60,954 bases of DNA from Chryseobacterium sp. SC28 (GCF_003932955.1 NZ_QOVY01000016.1:1-60954), one strand, 5' to 3'; numbered from the stretch's first letter, positions 42,493-53,740 are shown. The notes: generated by a model from the letters alone, not told the origin. A program made the numbers and translations.

Positions 42493-45400
42493 ATGAAAAG
42501 AACGCCCGAAATTTCCCCAAAACAAACTTTCACAAATCACGGACTTTATCTTCCAGAAACCGAATTCGATTCCTGTGGCGTTGGTTTTGTCGCCAATATA
42601 AAAGGCGTTAAGAGTTTCAAAATCGTAAGCGATGCCATCACAATGCTCGAAAATATGGAGCACCGAGGCGCAACAGGCTACGAAAGAAATACGGGAGATG
42701 GCGCCGGAATTCAATTGCAAATACCACACGAATTACTCTACGATGAGGCGCTGAACTATGGCATCGATTTGCCAGACCCCGGATTTTACGGCGTCGGGAT
42801 GCTTTTCTTTCCTCAGAATAACTTTATAAGACAGGAATGCAAAGAGATTATTGAGCAATCTGCGGAAAAATTAGGACTCAAGATTTTGGGTTATCGTCCA
42901 GTTCCTGTCAATAATCTTGAGCTTGGAGATTTGGCGAAAAGCTTCGAACCTGTAATGGAGATGCTTTTTATCGAACGTCCTTTCGATACCGAAACGGAAA
43001 AAGATTTTGAAAGAAAACTCTTTGTTTTAAAGAATTATATTTCGCATCAGATTACAAGTGTCACCAGCAGCGATGCCATAGGTTTTTATGTCGCGTCGTT
43101 TTCCTGCAAAAAGATTATTTATAAAGGCCAGTTGCGCTCTGTTCAGATTCGCAATTATTTCAAAGATCTTACGGATGCCAGGCTTCGTTCAGCCTTTGGA
43201 ATGGTGCATTCCCGTTTCGCAACCAACACCAATCCTACTTGGAGTCTTGCACAGCCTTTCCGCTTTTTATCGCATAATGGCGAGATCAATACCATCGGCG
43301 GCAATCTCAACTGGCTGCGTTCTGCAGAAAAAACATTCCAAAGTCCCAATTTCACGGCGCAGGAAATGGATATGATATTGCCAATCACAAAGCCAGGAAA
43401 ATCCGATTCTTCCTATCTTGATAATATGGTAGAGCTGCTTTATCATTCAGGAAGATCGCTTCCGCATACGATGATGATGCTGATTCCAGAGGCTTGGGAT
43501 GGTCACGATCAAATGGAGCAGTACAAAAAAGATTTTTACGAGTTTCACGCCTGTATGATGGAGCCTTGGGATGGTCCTGCATCTATTTCTTTTACAGACG
43601 GCGACGTGATTGGCGCCACTTTGGACCGAAACGGACTTCGCCCGTCAAGGTATTGTGTGACTTCCGATGATCGCGTCATAATGGCTTCAGAGTCGGGCGC
43701 GCTACCAGTAGATCCTCAAAAAGTGATTAAAAGAGGCCGCCTGCAGCCCGGGAAAATGTTTCTGGTGGATTTGAAAAAAGGAAAAATCATCAGCGATGAA
43801 GAACTGAAAAAGGAAATCTGTACTTCGCAGCCCTACAGAGATTGGCTGGATAAAATGAAGATTGATATTAATGAATTACCCAGCCCTAAAATTCGTTTTA
43901 ACAGGTTACAATCCGAAGATATTTTCAAATATCAGAAAGCATTCGGCTATTCCAGAGAAGATCTGGATGTGGTGATAAAAGAAATGGCACAGTACGGAAA
44001 AGAACCAGTTGGTTCGATGGGTTTTGATGCGCCGCTGGCCGTGCTGAGTGAAAAGCCGCAGCATCTCAGTTCGTACTTCAAACAATTATTTGCTCAAGTT
44101 ACGAATCCACCCATCGATCCCATCCGCGAAAAATTGGTGATGTCTCTCACAACGATTATTGGCGGAAGCGGCAACCTACTGCAGGAGGACAAGAATTTTG
44201 CCCATTCCATCAAACTAGATCATCCGATTCTTAATAATGAAGAACTCGAGAAATTGAGAAGCGTCGATACCGGTAAATTTCAATCCAAAACCATTTACAC
44301 CTATTTCAAAGCAGATGGACAGGAGGGCAATCTTAGAAAAGCGATTGACAGGATTTGCCGATATGCCACAGATGCGGTGGACGACGGTTTCGAAGTAATC
44401 GTGCTTTCCGACCGATCGATGGATTCTGGTCACGCGACAATTCCTTCGCTATTGGCTTGCTCGGCTGTTCATCATCATCTGATTCGGAAAGGCGTTCGCA
44501 GAAAAATCGGTTTGGTAATGGAAGTCGGCGATGTTTGGGAAGTTCATCATTTTGCCACACTATTGGGCTTTGGTGCTACGGCTATCAATCCTTATCTCGC
44601 GTTGGCAAGCATACGAGAAATGTTTCATAAGCAAGAATTCGCAGCAGAAAGTACGCTGGAACAATTAAAAAGTAATTATAAAAAAGCAGTCGGCGACGGA
44701 CTATTGAAAATATTTTCCAAAATGGGAATTTCGACTCTGCAATCCTATCACGGTGCCCAGATTTTCGAAATTGTCGGAATAGACAAAAGCGTTGTCACCA
44801 CTTGCTTTACGGGCGCTATTTCGAGAATTAATGGGATTGGCTTTGATGAAATTGCAAAAGAAGCGCTGGAGAAACATTTCCATGCATTCGCTTCCAAAAT
44901 TCAAGAAAATGTCTTGGAGCCTGGCGGAATCTATCAGTGGAAACCAGAAAATGAATACCATCAGTTCAATCCGCAATCCGTCCATCTGTTGCAGCAGGCC
45001 ACTTGGAATAACCGTTACGATTTGTTCAAAAAATATTCAAGAACCGTGAATCAATTATCGGAGAAAGCGTCTTTATTAAGAGGTTTGATGGATTTTGAAA
45101 ACGATCGACCACCTATTTCTATCGATGAAGTTGAACCTTTGGAAAATATCCTGAAACGCTTTGCAACGGGTGCGATGTCTTTCGGCTCGATTTCCTGGGA
45201 AGCTCATACAACGCTTGCAATTGCAATGAATAGAATCGGCGCAAAAAGCAATACGGGCGAAGGCGGCGAAGACGAAGATCGGTACGTCTTGAATGAAAAT
45301 GGAGACAATTTGCGCTCGGCAATCAAGCAAGTGGCATCTGGGAGATTTGGCGTCACAGCCCGATATTTAGCCGAGGCCAACGAAATTCAAATTAAAATGG

Positions 45401-47025
45401 CACAAGGCGCAAAACCGGGAGAAGGCGGTCAATTGCCAGGATTCAAAGTGGATGAGTGGATTGGAAAAACCAGGCATTCTACGCCAGGCGTCGGTCTTAT
45501 TTCGCCGCCTCCGCATCACGATATTTATTCTATTGAAGATTTGGCTCAATTAATTTTTGATTTGAAAAATGCCAATCGCGATGCAAGAATTTCGGTTAAA
45601 TTGGTTTCAAAAGCGGGTGTAGGTACCATTGCATCGGGCGTTGCAAAAGCAAAGGCAGATCACATTCTTATTTCCGGCTATGATGGCGGAACGGGTGCTT
45701 CACCCATTAGTTCCACAAGGCATACCGGTTTACCTTGGGAATTGGGCTTGGCAGAAGCGCACCAGACTTTAATCAAAAATAAGCTGCGCCAGCGCGTCAC
45801 TTTGCAGGTTGACGGCCAGGTAAAAACGGGTCGAGATATTGTCATCGCTACATTATTAGGTGCAGAAGAATGGGGCATTTCCACATCTGCTTTGATTGTG
45901 GAAGGTTGTATTTTGATGCGGAAATGCCATCTTAATACTTGTCCGGTCGGTATTGCTACTCAGAATGAAGAACTTCGAAAAAAATTTAAAGGCAAGCCTG
46001 AACATTTGGTGAGTTATTTCACTTTTTTGGCGATGGAGGTAAGAGAAATAATGGCCAGTCTGGGATTTAGAACGATCGACGAAATGGTAGGACAATCGCA
46101 ATGTTTGACCACGAAAAAAGATATTTCGTTTTGGAAACATAAAAATATTGACCTAAGTCCGATTCTCTTCAAACCAGAAACCGATTTGCCAATCATTAAA
46201 AATGAAAATCAAGACCACGGCATCAATGATTCTCTTTCTTGGAAAATGTTGGAAGCTGCGAAGTTGGCAATCGAAGAAAATGGCACTGCGGAAGCTTATT
46301 TCCAAATTAAAAATACGGATAGAACAACCGGAACCATTCTCTCACACGAATTGACCAAAATATATAAATCAGAAGGAATGCCGGACGATTCCCTAAAATT
46401 CAATTTTAAAGGAACGGCTGGACAAAGTTTTGGCGCATTTTGTAGCAAAGGAATCACGATGATTCTTGAGGGTGATGCGAATGATTATTTTGGTAAAGGA
46501 CTTTCGGGAGCCAAACTTGCGGTTTTTCACGATAAAGCATCAACTTTCAAAGCGCACGAAAACAGCATCATCGGAAATGTAGCTTTGTACGGAGCGACGT
46601 CGGGAAAAATTTTTGTTGCAGGAATGGCGGGCGAGCGTTTTGCGGTTCGGAATTCTGGTGCAACTGCAGTTGTAGAAGGTGTTGGCGATCACGGATGCGA
46701 ATATATGACCGGCGGAACTGTTCTTATTCTTGGTAGAGTCGGAAGAAATTTCGGTGCCGGAATGAGCGGCGGAATTGCCTACGTTTGGGATACTGAAAGG
46801 TCGTTGGAAGAGAATTTCAATCCGGATATGGCAAATTTGGAAGGGATTACAGAAAATGATAGGTTTATAATCAAAACTTTGATTCAGGAGCATTTCGAAA
46901 TGACGAATAGCGAATTGGCTTCTTATCTGTTAAGTGATTTCGAAAATAATTTAAAACACATCATCAAAGTCTATCCTCGTGACTATAAAAAAGCTATTGA
47001 AAATAAAATAAATGAATTGAAGTAA
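42493..47025 (+). CDS. gltB: Glutamate synthase, large (alpha) subunit
   Basis: This is the major ammonia-assimilation enzyme: it transfers the glutamine amide to 2-oxoglutarate, giving two glutamates. From the ATG at 42493 it has about 1510 residues. The class II amidotransferase domain starts at the Cys in EFDSCGVGFVANIKG; the mature N-terminus is probably this Cys, leaving a propeptide of about 25 residues. The central domain, FMN-binding synthase domain (GAKSNTGEGGEDEDRY, ISGYDGGTGASPISS) and the 3Fe-4S motif CILMRKCHLNTCPVGIATQ near residue 1140 are intact. The C-terminal GXGXG beta-helix (GAFCSKGITMILEGDANDYFGKGLSGA) is complete. It overlaps gltD by one base (TAATG). Confidence 0.97.
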   Translation: MKRTPEISPKQTFTNHGLYLPETEFDSCGVGFVANIKGVKSFKIVSDAITMLENMEHRGATGYERNTGDGAGIQLQIPHELLYDEALNYGIDLPDPGFYGVGMLFFPQNNFIRQECKEIIEQSAEKLGLKILGYRPVPVNNLELGDLAKSFEPVMEMLFIERPFDTETEKDFERKLFVLKNYISHQITSVTSSDAIGFYVASFSCKKIIYKGQLRSVQIRNYFKDLTDARLRSAFGMVHSRFATNTNPTWSLAQPFRFLSHNGEINTIGGNLNWLRSAEKTFQSPNFTAQEMDMILPITKPGKSDSSYLDNMVELLYHSGRSLPHTMMMLIPEAWDGHDQMEQYKKDFYEFHACMMEPWDGPASISFTDGDVIGATLDRNGLRPSRYCVTSDDRVIMASESGALPVDPQKVIKRGRLQPGKMFLVDLKKGKIISDEELKKEICTSQPYRDWLDKMKIDINELPSPKIRFNRLQSEDIFKYQKAFGYSREDLDVVIKEMAQYGKEPVGSMGFDAPLAVLSEKPQHLSSYFKQLFAQVTNPPIDPIREKLVMSLTTIIGGSGNLLQEDKNFAHSIKLDHPILNNEELEKLRSVDTGKFQSKTIYTYFKADGQEGNLRKAIDRICRYATDAVDDGFEVIVLSDRSMDSGHATIPSLLACSAVHHHLIRKGVRRKIGLVMEVGDVWEVHHFATLLGFGATAINPYLALASIREMFHKQEFAAESTLEQLKSNYKKAVGDGLLKIFSKMGISTLQSYHGAQIFEIVGIDKSVVTTCFTGAISRINGIGFDEIAKEALEKHFHAFASKIQENVLEPGGIYQWKPENEYHQFNPQSVHLLQQATWNNRYDLFKKYSRTVNQLSEKASLLRGLMDFENDRPPISIDEVEPLENILKRFATGAMSFGSISWEAHTTLAIAMNRIGAKSNTGEGGEDEDRYVLNENGDNLRSAIKQVASGRFGVTARYLAEANEIQIKMAQGAKPGEGGQLPGFKVDEWIGKTRHSTPGVGLISPPPHHDIYSIEDLAQLIFDLKNANRDARISVKLVSKAGVGTIASGVAKAKADHILISGYDGGTGASPISSTRHTGLPWELGLAEAHQTLIKNKLRQRVTLQVDGQVKTGRDIVIATLLGAEEWGISTSALIVEGCILMRKCHLNTCPVGIATQNEELRKKFKGKPEHLVSYFTFLAMEVREIMASLGFRTIDEMVGQSQCLTTKKDISFWKHKNIDLSPILFKPETDLPIIKNENQDHGINDSLSWKMLEAAKLAIEENGTAEAYFQIKNTDRTTGTILSHELTKIYKSEGMPDDSLKFNFKGTAGQSFGAFCSKGITMILEGDANDYFGKGLSGAKLAVFHDKASTFKAHENSIIGNVALYGATSGKIFVAGMAGERFAVRNSGATAVVEGVGDHGCEYMTGGTVLILGRVGRNFGAGMSGGIAYVWDTERSLEENFNPDMANLEGITENDRFIIKTLIQEHFEMTNSELASYLLSDFENNLKHIIKVYPRDYKKAIENKINELK

Positions 47026-48452
47026 TGGGAAAAGCAGACGGATTTTTATTATATGACAGAGAATTGCCCGAGAAACTTCCTGTGGAAGAAAGGATTAAGC
47101 ATTATAAAGAATTTTACAAGCCGATTACCGCAGATTATCTGCACAAGCAGTCGGCACGCTGTATGAATTGTGGCATTCCGTTTTGTCAAAGTGGTTGCCC
47201 GCTCGGGAACATGATTCCGGAATTCAACGAGGCAGTTTACCAAGAGCAATGGGAAAAGGCTTATCAATTATTGATTTCTACCAATAATTTCCCCGAATTT
47301 ACAGGCCGGATTTGTCCTGCGCCTTGTGAAGCGGCTTGCGTCTTGGGAATCAACAGTTTGCCGGTGACGATAGAGGAAGTGGAAAAAAACATCATCGAGA
47401 TTGCCTTCGAAAAAGGTTTTGCGAAACCAATTATTCCGACATTCAGAACAGATAAGAAAGTGGCGGTCGTAGGTTCCGGCCCCGCAGGTTTGGCGGCAGC
47501 TTATCAATTAAATCAAATGGGACATTCGGTTACCGTTTTTGAACGTGACCCGGAAATTGGCGGATTACTGCGCTTTGGGATTCCGGATTTCAAATTGGAT
47601 AAAAATATCGTTGAGCGGCGTGTGCAATGGATGAAAGAGGAAGGGATTGTTTTTAAAACAAATGTCCACGTTGGGGTTAATTATTCTGCAGAAGAACTCA
47701 ATCGGAATTTTGATGCGGTCGTTCTGGCCTTGGGAAGTACAGTTCCAAGAGAATTGATGATTCCAAATCGTGATGCTAAAGGCGTTCATTTTGCGATGGA
47801 TTATCTTTCCTTAAGCAACAAAAAAGTCAGCGGAATCGCATTTAACGAAAAAGATATTGATGCACGAGGGAAAAAAGTCGTCGTGATTGGCGGTGGAGAC
47901 ACAGGTTCAGATTGTATTGGAACGGCCAATCGGCAAGGTGCCGAGATTGTCTATCAAATCTATTACAAACCGATGCAACCTACGGAACGCGACGAAACGA
48001 TGCCGTGGCCAACGATGCCAATGACCTTGCATATTACGTCGTCTCACGAAGAAGGCGTGGATAGGAAATGGTCCGTCAATTCCAAAGAATTTGTAAAAGA
48101 TGAAAACGGAAATTTGACCGGAATCCGATTGGTAGAAGCGGAGTGGACAAAAGATGCCGACGGAAAATGGAATTTGTACACAGAAAAACCCAATTCAGAA
48201 TTCGTCATCGATTGTGATTTGGCTTTCATTGCTTTGGGTTACACGCACGTGGAGCACAAAGGTTTGGTGGAGGATTTGAATATTCATCTGGATCCAAAAG
48301 GAAACCTTATCGGAAATGATAAAGAATTCAAGACCAATCAGACCAAATATTTCTCTTGCGGCGACGCCAGAAAAGGGCAGAGTCTCGTGGTTTGGGCCAT
48401 TGCAGAAGGACGGAAATGTGCGCAGAAAGTGGATGCGTTTTTGAGTGAGTAA
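47025..48452 (+). CDS. gltD: Glutamate synthase, small (beta) subunit
   Basis: This subunit supplies electrons from NADPH to GltB through FAD and 4Fe-4S clusters. It has 475 residues. The N-terminal cluster region shows CMNCGIPFCQSGCPLGNMIPE near residue 46 and GRICPAPCEAACVLGI near residue 94. The FAD-binding Rossmann motif is VAVVGSGPAGLAAAYQL near residue 147, and the NADPH-binding one VVVIGGGDTGSDCIG near residue 286. The C-terminal SCGDARKGQSLVVWAIAEGRKCA contacts FAD. The start codon shares one base with the gltB stop, so the subunits are translationally coupled. A terminator follows at 48483. Confidence 0.97.
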   Translation: MGKADGFLLYDRELPEKLPVEERIKHYKEFYKPITADYLHKQSARCMNCGIPFCQSGCPLGNMIPEFNEAVYQEQWEKAYQLLISTNNFPEFTGRICPAPCEAACVLGINSLPVTIEEVEKNIIEIAFEKGFAKPIIPTFRTDKKVAVVGSGPAGLAAAYQLNQMGHSVTVFERDPEIGGLLRFGIPDFKLDKNIVERRVQWMKEEGIVFKTNVHVGVNYSAEELNRNFDAVVLALGSTVPRELMIPNRDAKGVHFAMDYLSLSNKKVSGIAFNEKDIDARGKKVVVIGGGDTGSDCIGTANRQGAEIVYQIYYKPMQPTERDETMPWPTMPMTLHITSSHEEGVDRKWSVNSKEFVKDENGNLTGIRLVEAEWTKDADGKWNLYTEKPNSEFVIDCDLAFIALGYTHVEHKGLVEDLNIHLDPKGNLIGNDKEFKTNQTKYFSCGDARKGQSLVVWAIAEGRKCAQKVDAFLSE

Positions 48453-48482
48453 AGATTATTCTGTAAATATGTTAATTTTATT

Positions 48483-48511
48483 AATCGAGCCATTTTGGTT
48501 CGATTTTGCAT
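48483..48511 (+). terminator. Terminator of the gltBD operon
   Basis: AATCGAGCC (48483-48491) pairs with GGTTCGATT (48497-48505) with one wobble, 5-nt loop, then TT-GCATTT. The T-tract is short. A -7-like box CATATTTG (48602-48609) for gyrB follows in the same spacer. Confidence 0.6.
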
Positions 48512-48693
48512 TTAAATTGAATCACTGAATCGAAAAACTTCCCTGTTAAAAACTTCTCCTTTTCACTTGATTTAATCCTTTCGTATCTCGAAAAAAATCA
48601 CCATATTTGTAAGCATTTTAACAAGATAATTTAACAAATCAAAAAGAAATATTGTTATTCTAACAAATTGAAAGAGTGATAATTGGCCTTTAA

Positions 48694-50637
<1,944 letters not shown>

Positions 50638-50647
50638 AATAATTTTA

Positions 50648-50673
50648 AGCCTTCCAATTTTGGAAGGTTTTTT
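50648..50673 (+). terminator. Terminator after gyrB
   Basis: CCTTCCAA (50650-50657) pairs with TTGGAAGG (50660-50667), extended by AG/TT, followed by a run of T to 50673. The loop is only TT, so in practice the innermost pairs open. Confidence 0.8.
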
Positions 50674-50697
50674 GTTGTCAAATTTAAAAACAAACTT

Positions 50698-51489
50698 ATG
50701 AAAAATCTCATTGCTATTTTTTCTATCATAATAATACTGAGTTCCTGTAAGGATTCTAAAGTGAAAAATGGTGCTGCGGCAAGTAATGCCGATACTTTAA
50801 CTACAAAAACATTTGCAATAGATTCGGTAAAAGTGGCAGATTCGGCGGTCATCAACAAAAATCTTACCAGTTCTTTTACCAAGCAACTGTTGGTGTTCCC
50901 AAGCATCAAGAATAAAGCTGTTTTGGATAGCATCTACAAAGTAGCCGGCATAAAAGAAAAATCTTACGACAAAAATTCTCTAAAAGCCGCTCTGACAAAG
51001 CAAATGCAAGAAAGCTTTGCAGCCAGCAAGAGGGATTCCCAAGATTGGACACCGGAATTCAAACAAAATTGGGACGAGACATCCACGATGAAGTTGGTTT
51101 CTCTCAGAGACAACGTTTTAACATTACTATATACCGGAAGCGGCTTCACAGGCGGTGCGCACGGCTATTTTTTCGAAAGATATAAAGTTTTTGATCTTAA
51201 TAAAAACAAAGTCATCACGCTTAAAGATCTGTTCATAAATCCGAAAGATCCGGCTTGGGACGGCATTCTGAGAAGCCATTTCGAGCAGCCGGAACAAAAA
51301 GAAATGCTTCTCGTAGATCAAATTATGCCAAATAGTAATTTCTTTTTTGATGACCGGAAAATCACCTTCGTTTACAACGAATATGAAATCACAGCGTACG
51401 CGGCCGGCGTGGTTTACATCACCATCAATTTTTCTGAAATCAAAAACAAGCTCAAACCCGAGTTCGTGGCACAGTATAAAATTAAATAA
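50698..51489 (+). CDS. DUF3298/DUF4163 (RsiV-like) lipoprotein
   Basis: This 263-residue lipoprotein has a signal ending in LSSC (Cys17). The central region contains NVLTLLYTGSGFTGGAHGYFFERYKVFDLNKNKVITLKDLF near residues 140-180, the hallmark of the DUF4163-DUF3298 pair (GGAHG followed by an outward strand and the DLF segment). NEYEITAYAAGVVYITINFSEIK near residue 227 ends the DUF3298 domain. Related domains occur in the RsiV anti-sigma factor and in the deacetylase PdaC, but there is no membrane helix or catalytic domain here. Its function is unknown. It stands behind the gyrB terminator and shows no clear promoter of its own. Confidence 0.82.
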   Translation: MKNLIAIFSIIIILSSCKDSKVKNGAAASNADTLTTKTFAIDSVKVADSAVINKNLTSSFTKQLLVFPSIKNKAVLDSIYKVAGIKEKSYDKNSLKAALTKQMQESFAASKRDSQDWTPEFKQNWDETSTMKLVSLRDNVLTLLYTGSGFTGGAHGYFFERYKVFDLNKNKVITLKDLFINPKDPAWDGILRSHFEQPEQKEMLLVDQIMPNSNFFFDDRKITFVYNEYEITAYAAGVVYITINFSEIKNKLKPEFVAQYKIK

Positions 51490-51530
51490 ATTTTTTAAAA
51501 AATGTATGCTAATACCTAAACAAACGTCTT

Positions 51531-51977
51531 ATGAACCAGCAGAATTTCAAAAATCACCGCAAATATTATCCTTTGCACCACTTTATCTTCTTTCCGGTAT
51601 CATTGGTTATGTTGGGATTTGCCATTTCCCGCATTTGGAAATACAGCAGCAACGGAGATCTCGCTTGGATTTGGATTGCAATCTCGGCTCTTATCTTGCT
51701 GATAATTGTGCTCGCGGTAATGCTGCGACAGCATTATGCATTGGGGTTGCAAGACAGAATCATTATTAATGAATTCAAGTTGCGATACTATTTTTTGACC
51801 GGTGCAACGCTCGAAAGTTTACCTTATCAGTTTTCGAAATCGCAAATTTTTGCACTTCGTTTTGCGGAAGACGAAGAACTCATCGATCTGATGAATAAAA
51901 CCATAGAGAATGATTGGCCGGCGCAGACCATCAAGCAAAATATCAAGCATTGGAAGGCAGATTACAGCCGGGTTTAA
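51531..51977 (+). CDS. DUF6526-like small membrane protein
   Basis: This 148-residue protein has two membrane segments (HHFIFFPVSLVMLGFAISRIW near residues 16-36 and LAWIWIAISALILLIIVLAVML near residues 44-65) followed by a soluble tail starting RQHYALGLQDRIIINEFKLRYYFLTG. The layout, with HHFIFFP and a soluble LQDRII...EMRLRYF-type segment, is that of the DUF6526 family of Bacteroidota, of unknown role. The tail faces the cytosol if the positive-inside rule holds. It follows the DUF3298 gene at 41 nt without a terminator between them and ends in a hairpin at 52021. Confidence 0.68.
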   Translation: MNQQNFKNHRKYYPLHHFIFFPVSLVMLGFAISRIWKYSSNGDLAWIWIAISALILLIIVLAVMLRQHYALGLQDRIIINEFKLRYYFLTGATLESLPYQFSKSQIFALRFAEDEELIDLMNKTIENDWPAQTIKQNIKHWKADYSRV

Positions 51978-52020
51978 ATGAATTTTTATCGATTTAAAAT
52001 TAGATTTAAAAAAAAGTAGA

Positions 52021-52058
52021 AAAATACTCTCGACATTCCCGGAGTATTTTTATTTTTG
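52021..52058 (+). terminator. Terminator fused to the promoter of the next gene
   Basis: AAAATACTC (52021-52029) pairs perfectly with GAGTATTTT (52042-52050). The following TATTTTTG (52051-52058) is at once the U-rich tail of the terminator and a perfect TAnnTTTG -7 box for the kinase-family gene, whose ATG is at 52064. Only 5 nt separate the box from the ATG, which predicts a leaderless mRNA. Confidence 0.65.
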
Positions 52059-52063
52059 GCGAG

Positions 52064-52912
52064 ATGAAAGCTGCCTTCATAATCAACCCGTTTTCTGCCA
52101 AGAAAAATCCTCAGCCCTTTCTCGACGAGCTCTTGCAAAAAGTTGAAAATCCACTTTATTTAGTCTCTAAATCTTTGGACGATACGAGCCATTTCATCGA
52201 TCAACATTGGGAAAACATTGATGTATTTGTAGCCGTTGGGGGCGATGGTACTATTTCCGGCGTAGCCCAAAAACTGATAAATTCGGAGAAAATATTGGCC
52301 GTTTTTCCGGCCGGCTCCGGGAATGGTTTTTCAAATGAAAATAACTTTACCAAAAATATTTCTACATTATTGAATAAGATAAAAAAAGGAAAATTCCGCG
52401 AGATTGATACCTTTTCGGTGAATGGACATTTTTCCATCAACGTTTCAGGAACCGGATTTGACGGTAAAGTTGTGAAGGAATTTGAGAAAACAAACCGAGG
52501 TTTCAAGAATTATATCAAAGTTTCGATCAAAACTTTTTTCAATTATAAGCCTATTAAAATCAAATTCAGCGAAGAAAACTATAAAAAGTACAATGGGAAA
52601 TATCTTATGCTAAATGTTGCCAACACGCGGCAGTTCGGGAACAACGCATACATTGCGCCGATGGCGAGCAAAAGTGACGGCTTGGTAGATTTGGTTTTGG
52701 TGAGGAAGTTTCCGTTGTACTATTCTCCTTTCTTCGCTTACCGAATGTTTACAAAACGCCTCACAGAAGATGATTACGTCACCTATCTTCCGGTTTCGGA
52801 AATCGAATTCAAAGTCAATACCAAAACCTGGCACATCGATGGTGAATTCAAGAAAATCAAATCTCCGATTCACATCAAAGTTTTGCCAAGGAGTTTGAGG
52901 GTTTTAGTTTGA
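52064..52912 (+). CDS. Diacylglycerol/lipid kinase family protein
   Basis: This 282-residue cytosolic enzyme of the DAGK catalytic family phosphorylates a lipid alcohol with ATP. It starts AAFIINPFSAKKN, typical of the family. The nucleotide loop VAVGGDGTISGVAQKL is near residue 65, and FPAGSGNGFSNE near residue 90 supplies the second glycine-rich element. The usual INVSGTGFDGKVVKEF is near residue 125. The C-terminal beta domain, with IAPMASKSDGLVDLVLV near residue 200 and WHIDGEFKK, is complete. The exact substrate is unknown. The last 191 bp (52722-52912) recur at 53539-53729. The minus-strand gene next to it overlaps the end of this gene by 9 nt. Confidence 0.9.
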   Translation: MKAAFIINPFSAKKNPQPFLDELLQKVENPLYLVSKSLDDTSHFIDQHWENIDVFVAVGGDGTISGVAQKLINSEKILAVFPAGSGNGFSNENNFTKNISTLLNKIKKGKFREIDTFSVNGHFSINVSGTGFDGKVVKEFEKTNRGFKNYIKVSIKTFFNYKPIKIKFSEENYKKYNGKYLMLNVANTRQFGNNAYIAPMASKSDGLVDLVLVRKFPLYYSPFFAYRMFTKRLTEDDYVTYLPVSEIEFKVNTKTWHIDGEFKKIKSPIHIKVLPRSLRVLV

Positions 52913-53471
52913 TGATTGCAATTCTTTTTCAGCTTTCTGCAAAATTTTAACGAATTCCCTGAGCTCATCTTTACCAAATTCATAGATGCTTTGCGTATAA
53001 TAATCAGTAGGAAATGTGAAATAATTGATCCAGCTCTTTGAACTTTCTTTGTAGACAGCACCAATTTCAATGTTGTTCATCAAGGTAAATTTGTATTTCT
53101 TTTCGGAATTACCAATCCGTTCATTTTCTTTTTGCTCCAAAGTTTGAAGAGATTGAATAAGTTTTGACAGTTCACTTTTTTCAACGGTCAAAGTTTTTTT
53201 CGAAATCCGGTCAAAAGTTTCATATTCCATCATCAATCCAAGAGACGTTTCTGCCGAGTTATCAGACAGATCTTTCAACGTGATTTTTTGAATGTTAAGA
53301 TTCTTGAATTTTGCAAGGTCGATGATTTCCTTTTTCTTTAAGGACATCTTTTTTCGATATTATTTTAAGTCCCCCTGAACTTGCAGAAGAACTGTTGAAA
53401 GTTGGAGGTTTTTCTTGAGCTATAATCGATAGTCCAATAAAACACAAGAAGATGCTAATGATTTTTTTCAC
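52904..53471 (-). pseudogene. Secreted protein gene of unknown function, split by a frameshift
   Basis: The 3' part is open as a 147-codon frame (ATG at 53347 to stop at 52904), charged and without a recognised domain (KFKNLNIQKITLKDLSD, TLTVEKSELSKLIQSLQTL). Directly upstream, in the frame one base off, a GTG at 53471 opens a clear signal peptide: KKIISIFLCFIGLSIIAQ, then EKPPTF, a Ser-rich spacer and GGLKIISKKDVLKEK. The two frames meet in A-rich DNA around 53325-53355, so a one-base change most likely split one secreted protein. It could also be a sequencing error. The stop codon lies within the 3' end of the kinase-family gene, so the original C-terminus may have been replaced. Confidence 0.65.
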
Positions 53472-53538
53472 GAGATAGGTTTTAGCTTTTTCGCTAATTT
53501 AAAAAGAAATATTTTACGAAGAGAAAAATTTTGCGAGG

Positions 53539-53729
53539 ATTCTCCTTTCTTCGCTTACCGAATGTTTACAAAACGCCTCACAGAAGATGATTACGTCACC
53601 TATCTTCCGGTTTCGGGAATCGAATTCAGAGTCAATACCAAAACTTGGCACATCGATGGAGAATTCAAGAAAATCAAATCTCCGATTCATATCAAAGTTT
53701 TGCCAAGGAGTTTGAGTGTTTTAGTGTAG
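53539..53729 (+). pseudogene. Duplicated 3' end of the diacylglycerol-kinase-family gene
   Basis: These 191 bases align without gaps to 52722-52912, differing at about eight positions, so identity is about 96%. The reading frame is kept open from SPFFAYRMFTKR to SVLV and a stop at 53727-53729, but there is no start codon and no catalytic domain. Changes include Glu to Gly and Lys to Arg near the middle and Arg to Ser near the end. The rest of the gap (53472-53538 and 53730-53814) holds no gene, only the gap terminator. Confidence 0.9.
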
Positions 53730-53740
53730 AATTTACAACA

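Noticed and set aside
44355-44630. Short frames on both strands inside gltB
   Set aside because: All are shadows of the continuous 1510-codon gltB frame with its conserved cluster and FMN motifs.
52913-53538. Insertion sequence between the two 191-bp copies
   Set aside because: No transposase reading frame and no terminal inverted repeats are present; the copies are far too long to be a target-site duplication.
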